Notes under the pieces: model-generated | The model's database searches: none | The model's input: only the letters and a program-made list of their open reading frames with translations | What the model was told of the DNA's origin: nothing | Assembly (NCBI GenBank): GCA_030665965.1 | Contig: DAOUYT010000002.1 | Span: 1 to 40,957 of the forward strand | Direction of reading: 5' to 3' | Source: a bacterium | Lineage (GTDB): Bacteria; Patescibacteriota; Minisyncoccia; Minisyncoccales; JANBVM01 | Length of the DNA stretch: 40,957 nucleotides | Translations under genes and position numbers: made by a program | Shown: positions 25,672 to 34,287 of the stretch, piece by piece | Layout: every line of letters begins with the position of its first letter | Position numbering within the stretch: position 1 is the first letter of the stretch

Positions 25672-26751
25672 ATGCGATTATTAGGATTAATTCCCCAAAA
25701 ATTTTTAGGAATAGATATTGGTACTTCTTCTATTAAGGTTGTGGAAATGTCGAGCTGGGCAGGAAGAAAGAAACTGGAAAACTATGGTGAAATCTCAGCT
25801 TCGGTTCTCTACAAAAAACCCTTCAGGACATTTGAAAAAACCATCCTGTTGCTTTCCAGTAAAGATATTGCCAGGGCAATTAAAGCCATCATTGAAGAAG
25901 CTAAGATTAAATCAAGCAAGGCTGCTTTTTCAATCCCTGATTTCTCTACTTTTTTTACCACCTTTGAATTGCCGCCAATGACCCCTGAAGAAATTCCTCA
26001 GGCTGTAAGGGCTGAAGCCAGACGCCATGTTCCCCTTCCTCTGGGAGAAGTGACCTTAGACTGGCAGATACTGGAGAAACCCATTGATACCAGAAAGGGA
26101 AAAGTGAAGATTCTTTTGGTTACTGTTCCCAACGAAGTTATCAATCAATATCAAAATATTGCTGCAGATTTAAACCTTGAGCTCCTGGCCCTGGAAGCAG
26201 AGATATTCGGTATGATGAGGTCATTGGTTGATAAAGACGAGAAAGACATTCTTGGTTTAATTGACATTGGCGCTAGAAGCACGACCTGTAGTATAATTAG
26301 TAAGAAGGTCTTAAATATCTCCCGCAGTTTTGACCTCTCGGGAAATAGTTTGACAGAAAGGATAGCAAAAGGACTTTCGGTAGATTATAAAAAGGCAGAG
26401 GATATTAAAAAGAAACATGGAATCTTATCTTCTCAGGAAGATGTAAGCAGGAACAATAGCAGAGATATTTTAATTCCTTTAATTGATTTAATCATTAGTC
26501 AGATTGATAAAGTTTTTAAGAGTTTTTATCTAAAAGAGAAAAATGAGGTTAAAAAGATTATTCTATCTGGAGGAACTGCTCTTTTGCCCGGTCTGTTGGA
26601 ATATTTCCAGGACCATTTTCCCCAAAAAGAAGTGGAGATTGCCAATCCCTTTTCAAAGATTTTCTGTCCTCCCATTCTTGATGAAACGTTAAAAGAGATG
26701 GGACCTTCTTATACTATTGCCATAGGTATGGCCCTGAGGGGATTGGAATAA
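25672..26751 (+). CDS. pilM: Type IV pilus assembly protein PilM
   Basis: An actin/FtsA-like ATPase that forms a cytoplasmic ring under the pilus machine. The first nucleotide motif is FLGIDIGTSSIKVVEM (about residues 12-27), followed by FELPPMTPEEIPQAVRAEA. The second phosphate motif is LIDIGARSTTCSII, and the adenosine motif is IILSGGTALLPGL. At 359 residues the length is typical. It is the first gene of the pilus cluster and normally binds the N-terminus of PilN. Confidence 0.92.
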   Translation: MRLLGLIPQKFLGIDIGTSSIKVVEMSSWAGRKKLENYGEISASVLYKKPFRTFEKTILLLSSKDIARAIKAIIEEAKIKSSKAAFSIPDFSTFFTTFELPPMTPEEIPQAVRAEARRHVPLPLGEVTLDWQILEKPIDTRKGKVKILLVTVPNEVINQYQNIAADLNLELLALEAEIFGMMRSLVDKDEKDILGLIDIGARSTTCSIISKKVLNISRSFDLSGNSLTERIAKGLSVDYKKAEDIKKKHGILSSQEDVSRNNSRDILIPLIDLIISQIDKVFKSFYLKEKNEVKKIILSGGTALLPGLLEYFQDHFPQKEVEIANPFSKIFCPPILDETLKEMGPSYTIAIGMALRGLE

Positions 26752-26803
26752 TGATTCGTATCTTGAGGAAATAATGATAAACTACTAATGAGGAATTATT
26801 AAG

Positions 26804-27331
26804 ATGGTTGAAATAATACCAAGACCAATTAAAAAAATAGTTCGTTGGGAGGAAATCTTATTCTATTTCTTGGTATTCTTAATAATGGCAATGATTGTGG
26901 TTTATTTTGTATTAGGTTCTCTTCAAGAAAGGGCCCAGAGCAAACTCCAGGATTTAGAGGAAGGATTGTCTCAAGGAAGAACCCCTCAAATGACTGCTTT
27001 AGAACAAGAAGCCCTTTATTATAAGGTAAAGATTGATGAATTCTCTCCTTTTCTTGAAAAGCATACCTTAAGTTCAAAATTCTTTGATTTTTTAGAAAGC
27101 AGGACCCATCCCAAAATTTTCTTTTTTCAAATCAATCTAAATCCTGGAAATTCAAAGGTTCTCCTTTCTGGACTGGCCGATAGTTTTCTGTCTTTGGGAC
27201 AACAACTTTTAATTTTAAGTAAGGATCCAATGGTTGAAAGCATAAATCTGTCCAGTGTGTCTCTCGGCGAAACAGGGGGAATTGAGTTTGCCTTCGATAT
27301 GGTATTAGCCGGGGAGGTTTTCAGGTATTAA
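26804..27331 (+). CDS. pilN: PilN-like inner-membrane pilus assembly protein
   Basis: A 175-residue bitopic protein. It has a short cytoplasmic start (VEIIPRPIKKIVRWEE), one membrane helix (about residues 20-41), a coiled-coil segment and a ferredoxin-like extracytoplasmic domain. The sequence itself is poorly conserved; the call rests on topology and on the pilM-N-O order. The IIPRP start resembles the PilN segment that docks with PilM. Confidence 0.72.
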   Translation: MVEIIPRPIKKIVRWEEILFYFLVFLIMAMIVVYFVLGSLQERAQSKLQDLEEGLSQGRTPQMTALEQEALYYKVKIDEFSPFLEKHTLSSKFFDFLESRTHPKIFFFQINLNPGNSKVLLSGLADSFLSLGQQLLILSKDPMVESINLSSVSLGETGGIEFAFDMVLAGEVFRY

Positions 27332-27380
27332 TAAAAGCCCTGTCTGTGGCCAAGATACTGATTTCCCTTTTAGCCAAATT

Positions 27381-27899
27381 ATGACAAACTATTCATTTTA
27401 CATCATTATTGCTTTATCCCTCTCTTTATTGTTGATATTCGGTTTGGTTTTGCCGAGATATAGGGACTGGGATTCTTTAAACCAGGAGATTTTAAAGAGG
27501 GGGATTGAATTCCGCTCTCAGGAGAACTATTTTCAAGAAATCCAGAGAATTTCTGGAAAGCTTAAAGAAAACCAGGATTCTCTTTCAAAGATTGAATCTG
27601 CCTTACCTGAAGATCGTTCCCTGCCCCAGGTGTTAAACTTTTTCCAAAAAGCAGCTTCTCAGTCAGGCACTACCTTGAAACACATTGTTCCGGTTTTTGT
27701 TGTTTTAGAAAGAGGACAGAATATCAGAACCACCAAGGTCAACCTTGTTTTAGGTGGTGATTATTACAGTTTTAAAAATTTTCTTTCCCTTGTAGAAAAA
27801 TCAGCCAGACTCATTGAGGTTGAGAATATCTATTTTTCCTATCCTAAAGAAGGAGGTCCATTTATCTTTAATATATCAACAAAGACTTATTCATATTAG
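27381..27899 (+). CDS. pilO: PilO-like inner-membrane pilus assembly protein
   Basis: A 172-residue bitopic protein with a membrane helix at about residues 5-25, a coiled coil (about 30-75), and a C-terminal domain with LPEDRSLPQVLNFFQKAASQSGTTL. That segment matches the PilO pattern of a pairing domain acting with PilN. The gene ends one base before the next start codon. Confidence 0.8.
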   Translation: MTNYSFYIIIALSLSLLLIFGLVLPRYRDWDSLNQEILKRGIEFRSQENYFQEIQRISGKLKENQDSLSKIESALPEDRSLPQVLNFFQKAASQSGTTLKHIVPVFVVLERGQNIRTTKVNLVLGGDYYSFKNFLSLVEKSARLIEVENIYFSYPKEGGPFIFNISTKTYSY

Positions 27900-27900
27900 T

Positions 27901-28170
27901 ATGGCTATAACATTTCAAGAGCAACTGAAGAAACAGAAAAATTTAGTCTTTATTTTTTTATCCTTGGTGTTAGTCACTGTTTTTATCATTTGGTGGGGGT
28001 ACTATTATGTGGGAGAAGAGCCCAGGGAGGAATTAATTATAAAACATTTTAAAAAAATAGAGATAGATTTCGAGCTTTTAGAGAACCCTCTTTTAAACCA
28101 GCTTCAACCAATAGAGAAGATACCGCCTTTTGAGGGAGAGGTGGGCAGAGAAAACCCCTTTATTCCTTAA
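27901..28170 (+). CDS. PilP-like small membrane protein
   Basis: An 89-residue protein with one membrane helix (about residues 16-38) and a short extracytoplasmic tail ending VGRENPFIP. The GRxxPF ending recalls the N-terminal region of PilP, which links the inner-membrane complex to the outer-membrane secretin. A secretin is absent here, which fits a cell without a typical outer membrane. The open frame extends upstream to 27814, but the ATG one base after the pilO stop is the likely start. PilP identity is tentative. Confidence 0.6.
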   Translation: MAITFQEQLKKQKNLVFIFLSLVLVTVFIIWWGYYYVGEEPREELIIKHFKKIEIDFELLENPLLNQLQPIEKIPPFEGEVGRENPFIP

Positions 28171-28237
28171 AATTAAAAAGGGTGTTTTGTTAAATTCCTG
28201 ATTAATTATTTTTATTGAGTTAGTTTTTTTCACCAAT

Positions 28238-29950
28238 ATGGCATTATTAAAAGAACTAGTTAAAAAAGGATTTTTAGAAAAAGGCAAAGCTGATTTTTTA
28301 GAAAAGGAGGTTAAGGCTTCAGGAAAAAAAGAAGAAGAGGTTATTCTGGAAAAAAAGATTGTTTCCGAAGAATTTTTGTTTAACCTAAAATCAGAACATT
28401 TAAAGATGTCTTTGAGAGATATAGATCCTAAAAAGGTTGCTCTGGAGGTTTTGGAACTCATTCCCGAGGAAACTGCCAAACACTACAAGATGGTTGCCCT
28501 ATCCAAGAAAGACGATGTTTTAGAAGTGGGAATGATTTATCCTGAGGATCTGGATGCCCAGGAGGCAATGAAGTTTTTGTCAAGGAGGGGTAAATTTGAC
28601 TATCGATTATATCTGATTACTCCCACCACTTTTACTAAGATATTGAAACAGCATCAAACCTTAAAAAAGGAGATAAAAAAGGCTTTAGAGAAATTAGAAA
28701 GTGAATTGAAAGTGGAAAAGGTTTCCAGACCCCCTAGAGCTGAAATAGAGAGACTGGTTGAAGAAGCTCCTATTTCCAAGGTAGTGTCCGTAATCTTAAG
28801 ATATGCGGTTGAAGGAAAGGCATCTGACATCCACATTGAACCAGGTCAAGAGACGTTGAGGGCCCGCTTTAGATTACTAGGGTCTTTACATTCCTCATTT
28901 TTTCTACCCATTAGACTCCATAGGGCTATAGTTTCCAGGATTAAGGTTTTGTCTAATTTAAGACTTGATGAAACCAGGATTCCCCAGGACGGCAGGTTTT
29001 CAGCCATAATAAACAATAAAAACATTGACTTTAGGGTTTCAACATTTCCCACAACCCTGGGGGAAAAGGTAGTGCTCAGGATTCTGGATCCCACAGTGGG
29101 TTTGAGGAGCTTTAAAGAACTAGGAGTGCTTAAGAAAAATGCTAGAATTATCAATAAAGCGATTCAGAAACCCTATGGATTGATTTTGAGCACCGGTCCA
29201 ACCGGTTGCGGAAAAACAACCACCCTGTATGCGATCTTGCAGATTTTAAATAAAGAAGGAGTAAATATCGTTGCCCTGGAAGATCCGGTAGAATATTTCA
29301 TAAAAGGGATTAATCAATCTCAGGTTAAACCGGAAATTGGCTACAGCTTTGCCCGAGGTTTAAGGCATATCCTCAGACAGGATCCTGATATAATAATGGT
29401 GGGGGAGATTAGAGATAAGGAAACTGCCTCTTTGGTTACCCATGCTGCTCTGACAGGCCATATTGTTTTATCAACCCTGCACACATCCAACTCCCTGGGA
29501 GTAATTCCCAGATTAGTGGATTTGGGGGTTCAACCATTTTTGATCCCCCCTACCCTGATATTAGCCATAGCCCAGAGATTGGTCAGAAGGTTGTGTAATG
29601 AGTGCAAAAAAAAGGTAAAGCCCTTAAAAAAGATTGAAGATTTAATTTTAAAGGAGATTGAAGGATTTCCCCCAACAATCAAAAAAGGGATTGATCTTTC
29701 AAAACCCTTATTTGTTTGGGAACCAAAGGGTTGCCCGCATTGTAATAACAAAGGTTTTTCCGGAAGAGTCGGTCTTTTCGAGATTTTAGAAATGACCCAC
29801 CAACTTGCCGAAATAGTTTTAGAAGATATTTCAGAAAAAACTATACAGCAGGAGGCTGAGAGACAATTAATGACCACAATGAGGCAGAATGGTATTTTAA
29901 AAGTATTAAATGGAATGACCACCATAGCTGAGGTTTTAAGGGTAACCTAG
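28238..29950 (+). CDS. pilB: Type IV pilus extension ATPase PilB (GspE/PulE family)
   Basis: A hexameric motor that drives pilus polymerisation. It has an N-terminal MshEN-like domain (about residues 1-150), then KASDIHIEP and the linker. Walker A is STGPTGCGKTTTL, an Asp box is in ALEDPVEY, Walker B is DPDIIMVGEIRD, and the His box is THAALTGHIVLSTLHT. A Cys4 zinc site (CNECKKK ... CPHCNNKGFSGR) marks it as PilB/GspE rather than PilT. At 570 residues the length is normal. Confidence 0.95.
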   Translation: MALLKELVKKGFLEKGKADFLEKEVKASGKKEEEVILEKKIVSEEFLFNLKSEHLKMSLRDIDPKKVALEVLELIPEETAKHYKMVALSKKDDVLEVGMIYPEDLDAQEAMKFLSRRGKFDYRLYLITPTTFTKILKQHQTLKKEIKKALEKLESELKVEKVSRPPRAEIERLVEEAPISKVVSVILRYAVEGKASDIHIEPGQETLRARFRLLGSLHSSFFLPIRLHRAIVSRIKVLSNLRLDETRIPQDGRFSAIINNKNIDFRVSTFPTTLGEKVVLRILDPTVGLRSFKELGVLKKNARIINKAIQKPYGLILSTGPTGCGKTTTLYAILQILNKEGVNIVALEDPVEYFIKGINQSQVKPEIGYSFARGLRHILRQDPDIIMVGEIRDKETASLVTHAALTGHIVLSTLHTSNSLGVIPRLVDLGVQPFLIPPTLILAIAQRLVRRLCNECKKKVKPLKKIEDLILKEIEGFPPTIKKGIDLSKPLFVWEPKGCPHCNNKGFSGRVGLFEILEMTHQLAEIVLEDISEKTIQQEAERQLMTTMRQNGILKVLNGMTTIAEVLRVT

Positions 29951-29996
29951 AAAAGATAACGATGACAAGAATCTTAACACTAAGTTTGTTGTAATT

Positions 29997-30362
29997 ATGA
30001 AACATATTTTATTAATAGAGGACGACCCCTTCCTTGTTAACATTTATACTACCAAACTGAACGAGTGTGGTTTTTCAGCAGAGGTTGCTATTGATGGTCG
30101 GGCAGGTCTAAGAAAAATAAAAGAAAAAAAATTTGATTTGATACTTTTGGATATTGTTTTACCCCACATTGATGGATGGCAGGTTCTAAAGGAGCTTGAG
30201 AAAACAGGTAAATTAAAGGATTTAAAGGTTTTTATTCTTTCCAATCTTGGTCAGAAAGAAGAAGTGGAAAAAGGTTTGAAGATGGGTGTGGTAAGATATT
30301 TTATCAAGGCCCATTATACTCCGGCTGAGGTGGTGGATGAAATTAGAAAAATATTAAAATAA
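29997..30362 (+). CDS. CheY-like response regulator (receiver domain only)
   Basis: A 121-residue stand-alone receiver. The acidic pocket is EDD (residues 8-10), the phosphoacceptor is Asp52 in LLLDIVLP, the switch Ser lies in ILSNLG, and the conserved Lys104 is in YFIKAHYTP. No output domain is present. It sits between pilB and pilT with eight bases to pilT, so it most likely controls pilus motors, as receiver proteins do in twitching systems. No histidine kinase is in the window. Confidence 0.9.
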   Translation: MKHILLIEDDPFLVNIYTTKLNECGFSAEVAIDGRAGLRKIKEKKFDLILLDIVLPHIDGWQVLKELEKTGKLKDLKVFILSNLGQKEEVEKGLKMGVVRYFIKAHYTPAEVVDEIRKILK

Positions 30363-30369
30363 TAACATT

Positions 30370-31437
30370 ATGTCAAACTACGTCTCTCAACTTAAAAAAC
30401 TCCTTGAATTAACCATTAAAGAACAGGCTTCAGATTTACATCTCTCAGTGGGTCACTCCCCGGTTATGAGAATTGCCGGTCGTCTTATCCCTTTATTAAA
30501 AGAAAAAAAGCTTTCTCCTGAAGACACCAAGAATCTTGCTTTTACCCTTATGACCGATAGCCAGAGAAAAGAATTCCTGAAAGAAAAGGAGATTGACTTT
30601 TCCTATAAATTTGAAGAAAAAGCTCGCTTCAGGATAAACATATTCTTTCAGAAAGGGTATGTCTCTTGCGCCCTGAGATTTGTGCCAGCTAAAATTAAAA
30701 CCATTGATGAGCTTAACCTCCCCCCGATTTTACACGAGTTTGCAAAGGCCAGCCAGGGTTTTGTTTTGGTCTGTGGTCCCTCGTCTCAGGGAAAATCAAC
30801 AACCTTGGCAGCCTTAATTGACGAGATTAATCATACTAGGACCGATCACGTGGTAACCATTGAAGACCCCATTGAATATGTTTTTACTCCTGATAAGGCC
30901 ATCATTGATCAGAGAGAGGTAGGTGAAGATACCCTGAGTTTTGCCAGGGCCCTTCGTTCCACCTTTCGTCAGGACCCCGATGTAATTATGGTAGGAGAAA
31001 TGAGGGATCCAGAGACAATGGCTACAGCCATTACAGCAGCTGAAACCGGTCACCTGGTTTTTGCTACCTTACATACCAATTCTGCTGCCCAGACAATCCA
31101 TCGAATCGTTGATTCCTTCCCTCCCCAGCAACAGAATCAAATCAGGGTTCAGTTCTCAGGATCTCTGTTAGGGGTGGTTTCCCAACGATTACTACCCAGG
31201 ATTAAAGGAGGATTGATACCTGCCTGTGAAGTCATGATTTCTACTCCTGCTGTTGCCAATCTGATCCGGGAAAACAAGATCCATGAAATTCCTATGTTTA
31301 TTGAAACCAATCTTGAGGTAGGAATGATTTCTTTGAATCGCTCTTTAGCCGATTTAGTAAAAAGAAAAGAAATCTCTTTGGAAAGCGCCCTCAATTATTC
31401 TCTTTCACCAAGCGAACTAAGAATACTTATACGTTAG
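30370..31437 (+). CDS. pilT: Type IV pilus retraction ATPase PilT
   Basis: A 355-residue motor for pilus retraction. The start ASDLHLSVGHSPVMRI is the PilT N-terminal domain. Walker A reads GPSSQGKSTT, where GPTGSGKSTT is usual, but it still fits GxxxxGKS. Further motifs are IEDPIEYVF, Walker B DPDVIMVGEMRDPET and ETGHLVFATLHTNSA. It lacks the Cys4 site of PilB. It lies seven bases before pilC. Confidence 0.94.
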   Translation: MSNYVSQLKKLLELTIKEQASDLHLSVGHSPVMRIAGRLIPLLKEKKLSPEDTKNLAFTLMTDSQRKEFLKEKEIDFSYKFEEKARFRINIFFQKGYVSCALRFVPAKIKTIDELNLPPILHEFAKASQGFVLVCGPSSQGKSTTLAALIDEINHTRTDHVVTIEDPIEYVFTPDKAIIDQREVGEDTLSFARALRSTFRQDPDVIMVGEMRDPETMATAITAAETGHLVFATLHTNSAAQTIHRIVDSFPPQQQNQIRVQFSGSLLGVVSQRLLPRIKGGLIPACEVMISTPAVANLIRENKIHEIPMFIETNLEVGMISLNRSLADLVKRKEISLESALNYSLSPSELRILIR

Positions 31438-31444
31438 CTAATTA

Positions 31445-32647
31445 ATGAAATTCAATTATCAGGTCAGAACCAAAGAAGGAGAGATTCAGACAGGGATAGT
31501 GGAGGCTTCTTCAAAAGACGCTGCTCTTTCTCTTTTGCAAAAACACGGATTTTACGTCACCTATCTTGAGAAGGCCAAGCTTCCTTTTTATGCCAGAGGT
31601 CTGGGGCTTTTTAGAGGCATCACCGTAAGGGACATTGTTTTATTTTCCAGACAATTGGCAATGATGTTTACAGCAAAGGTTTCCCTGGTGGAAGCCTTGA
31701 GGGTTTTGGCCAGCCAGATCAAGAACCTGGAGTTTCAAGCAAAAATTTTAAATCTATCTGAAGAAGTAGAAGGAGGAACAGCTTTTTCAAAAGCCCTCTC
31801 CCTTCATCCCAAGATATTTTCTGTCCTTTATATTTCAATAGTTAAGGCTGGAGAAGTTTCAGGTAAACTATCTGAATCCCTTAATTATCTGGCCGATCAC
31901 CTGGAAAGGGAATATCATTTATCATCTAAAACAAAAGGAATACTTATATATCCCTCTTTTATTGTGTTATTGGTTGTTCTGGTTTTCACCTTAATGATTT
32001 ATACGGTTATTCCTCAGCTAAAATTGGTACTTGAGGAAAGTGGAGTTGACATACCGATAATTACTCGGTATGTCATCGCAGCCTCTGAATTTTTAAGGGT
32101 CTATGGTTTTATTTTCATTTTGGGATTCTTTATTTCTTTATTCTTGCTCTTTCGATATTACAAGACAGAAAGAGGGAAGGATTTTCTTGATAAAATATTT
32201 ATTAGATTACCGATCCTGGGTACCATTTTGAAAACAATATATCTTTCCAGGTTCGCAGAAAATCTTTCTACCTTAATCTCAGGAGGCTTAATGATTACTC
32301 AAGCCCTTGATCTTTGCGCCAATCTTATTGGTAGTTCAGTTTATAAAAAGGCAGTTCTTTCAACAATGGAAGAGGTGAGAAAAGGGGTACCCATATCATC
32401 CTCCCTGGCTCTTTTTCCGGATATTTTTCCCCCGGTTTTCGTTCAGATGACCCTGGTAGGAGAAAAAACAGGAAGTTTAGATACCAGTTTAATGCAGATT
32501 GCCACCTTTTATCAGGTAGAGGTTGAAAGGGGAATTACCAATATATTGAGTATTCTGGAACCTGTCCTGATTATCACTTTAGGAATTATGGTCGGGGGAT
32601 TGATGTTTTCCATTTTAATGCCTCTTTATCAAATGATGTCTATTTAG
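31445..32647 (+). CDS. pilC: Type IV pilus platform protein PilC (GspF family)
   Basis: A 400-residue inner-membrane protein on which PilB and PilT act. It carries two GspF repeats: FSRQLAMMFTAKVSLVEALRVL (first) and FAENLSTLISGGLMITQALDL (second). Each is followed by membrane helices, about three in all (near residues 168-190, 220-245 and 370-395). The N-terminal FNYQVRTKEGEIQTGIVEA is also typical. The length is normal. Confidence 0.94.
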   Translation: MKFNYQVRTKEGEIQTGIVEASSKDAALSLLQKHGFYVTYLEKAKLPFYARGLGLFRGITVRDIVLFSRQLAMMFTAKVSLVEALRVLASQIKNLEFQAKILNLSEEVEGGTAFSKALSLHPKIFSVLYISIVKAGEVSGKLSESLNYLADHLEREYHLSSKTKGILIYPSFIVLLVVLVFTLMIYTVIPQLKLVLEESGVDIPIITRYVIAASEFLRVYGFIFILGFFISLFLLFRYYKTERGKDFLDKIFIRLPILGTILKTIYLSRFAENLSTLISGGLMITQALDLCANLIGSSVYKKAVLSTMEEVRKGVPISSSLALFPDIFPPVFVQMTLVGEKTGSLDTSLMQIATFYQVEVERGITNILSILEPVLIITLGIMVGGLMFSILMPLYQMMSI

Positions 32648-32663
32648 TTTCTTGACAGGGATA

Positions 32664-32672
32664 TGTTATAAT
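32664..32672 (+). promoter_or_regulatory. Extended -10 promoter of the pilin gene
   Basis: TGTTATAAT (TATAAT at 32667-32672). A TTGACA at 32652 is too close (9 bases) to serve as its -35. The pilin ATG is at 32820, so the predicted leader is about 140 bases. Confidence 0.5.
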
Positions 32673-32819
32673 AAATATCATAAGAAGAATTGTGTTTTAG
32701 AATAATTGATTCTTGCTTTGCTCAAATTAAAAAATAAAAAAAGTTGTTAAAAATTTAAAGGTCGAATCCTTTAATCATCACTCAATAGATATTAAACATA
32801 AATAATAAAAATAATTAAT

Positions 32820-33293
32820 ATGATTAAAAAAAATAAAGGTTTCACCTTAATTGAGCTTTTGGTGGTTATAGCTATTATAGGGACTCTGTCTGGGATTGTT
32901 CTGGTTTCTTTGGGAGGGGCAAGAAGTAAAGCCAGGGACGCAAACAGACAATCTGATATGAGGCAGATAGTTACTGCTCAAGAGATGTATTATCTTGATA
33001 ACGAAGAATATGTCGCTACCACTTCCGTAGATTATATACCTCAAATCGGGGAATATCTGGAGAAACTATATGATCCTCAGGAGAGCCAAGGTGTGCATTA
33101 TAAATGGGTAGCCAATACTACCGACCATCAGAAATTCTGTGCCTATGCTACCTTAGAGAATGTAGGAGATTGTGTTGGAATTACCAGCGATACCCGTTAT
33201 TTCACTTCTTCTCCAAATGGAACCAGAATATATTGCGGTACTGTTTCAGATCTCCCCACTCTTACCAATTGTTTTTCAAAAGTCGCTTACTAA
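32820..33293 (+). CDS. pilA: Type IV prepilin (major pilin candidate)
   Basis: A 157-residue prepilin. The leader MIKKNKG is cut before Phe8 in [20 protein letters not shown], with Glu at position 5 of the mature protein and N-methylation at Phe1. Four cysteines near the end may form disulfide loops. The size and the [15 protein letters not shown] helix resemble GspG/PilE-type pilins of CPR. It has its own promoter with a long leader and ends at a strong terminator, which fits high separate expression. Confidence 0.93.
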   Translation: MIKKNKGFTLIELLVVIAIIGTLSGIVLVSLGGARSKARDANRQSDMRQIVTAQEMYYLDNEEYVATTSVDYIPQIGEYLEKLYDPQESQGVHYKWVANTTDHQKFCAYATLENVGDCVGITSDTRYFTSSPNGTRIYCGTVSDLPTLTNCFSKVAY

Positions 33294-33317
33294 TACAAGA
33301 TATTTATTCTTTCAGGG

Positions 33318-33350
33318 AACTGGCGGGAAGAATTTCCCGTCAGTTTTTTA
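33318..33350 (+). terminator. Strong terminator after the pilin gene
   Basis: A 12-bp stem with one G-U pair (AACTGGCGGGAA with TTCCCGTCAGTT, loop GAAT) followed by a T-rich run. Confidence 0.88.
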
Positions 33351-33364
33351 TATTTTATTTAAAA

Positions 33365-33373
33365 TGCTAAAAT
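33365..33373 (+). promoter_or_regulatory. Extended -10 promoter of the prepilin peptidase gene
   Basis: TGCTAAAAT (TAAAAT at 33368-33373), about 30 bases before the ATG at 33403, just after the pilin terminator. The same TGCTAAAATAA string recurs at 34205. Confidence 0.5.
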
Positions 33374-33402
33374 AAAGTTGTGTTTTTCTAATTTAATTTA
33401 AA

Positions 33403-34215
33403 ATGAGATTTTTAATTTATCTTTTTTCCTTTTCTTTTGGATTGATAGTGGGGAGTTTTTTAAATTGCGTGATTTACAGACTTCATATTGGTAAGGGGTT
33501 TTTGGAGGGAAGATCCTACTGCCCCAGCTGTAAACACATGTTGACCTGGCAGGATTTAATTCCTGTTTTGAGTTTTTTAATTTTAAGGGGTAGGTGTAGA
33601 TATTGTAAAAAGCCCATTTCTATTCAGTATCCTCTGGTGGAATTTACTACTGGAATTTTATTCACCTTTATAGTTTTTCAAAATATAACTTCATTGTTTT
33701 ACGGTTCTGTAATTTCAAGCCTTTTAAATATTTTTTTCTTGTTTCTTATCTCTTGTTTCTTAATTATTATCTTTGTTTATGATTTAAAACACTATATTAT
33801 TCCTGACAAGGTAATCTATCCTGCCATACTGGCAGTTGCCAGCCGGTATCTACTAGCTGATGTTTTTTTAAATCTTTATACGAGAGACGAGCTGGTGAAT
33901 ATTGTTTATTCTGCCTTGGGAGCAGGAGCCCTTTTTTTAGCAATAGTGTTGTTTTCTCGCGGCAAGGGAATGGGAATGGGAGATGTGAAGCTATCTTTTT
34001 TTATGGGATTGCTGCTTGGCTTCCCAAATATTTTAGTAGCTTTATTTTTAAGCTTTTTTATTGGAGCTACAGTGGGAGTGATATTGATTGTTCTTAGAAA
34101 AAGGAGTTTTAAATCAGAAGTTCCCTTTGCTCCATTCTTGGTTACAGGAACCTTTCTGGTAATGTTTTTCAGTGAAGAGATAATAGATTATCTTAATTTA
34201 ATTTTGCTAAAATAA
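33403..34215 (+). CDS. pilD: Prepilin peptidase / N-methyltransferase
   Basis: A 270-residue polytopic aspartyl protease that trims and methylates prepilins. The N-terminal GSFLNCVIYRL and the paired CPSCKH and CRYCKK zinc motifs belong to the methylase domain. The catalytic aspartates are in VYDLKHYIIPD and GMGDVKLSFFMG. About eight hydrophobic segments are present. It has its own extended -10 promoter and ends the pilus cluster. Confidence 0.94.
   Translation: MRFLIYLFSFSFGLIVGSFLNCVIYRLHIGKGFLEGRSYCPSCKHMLTWQDLIPVLSFLILRGRCRYCKKPISIQYPLVEFTTGILFTFIVFQNITSLFYGSVISSLLNIFFLFLISCFLIIIFVYDLKHYIIPDKVIYPAILAVASRYLLADVFLNLYTRDELVNIVYSALGAGALFLAIVLFSRGKGMGMGDVKLSFFMGLLLGFPNILVALFLSFFIGATVGVILIVLRKRSFKSEVPFAPFLVTGTFLVMFFSEEIIDYLNLILLK
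34205..34213 (+). promoter_or_regulatory. Extended -10 promoter before the DUF483-like gene
   Basis: TGCTAAAAT (TAAAAT at 34208-34213) overlaps the end of the prepilin peptidase gene. Downstream, the 10-mer CCATAACCTT is repeated in tandem (34228-34247). Confidence 0.45.
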
Positions 34216-34287
34216 GAACATGGCAGGCCATAACCTTCCATAACCTTGATTTTTACTTGGTCTAAGTTTAAAATAAAAAAAGAATTT

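Noticed and set aside
34220-34243. Seven-codon reading frame after the extended -10 at 34205.
   Set aside because: Too short and without a ribosome-binding site; more likely leader sequence.
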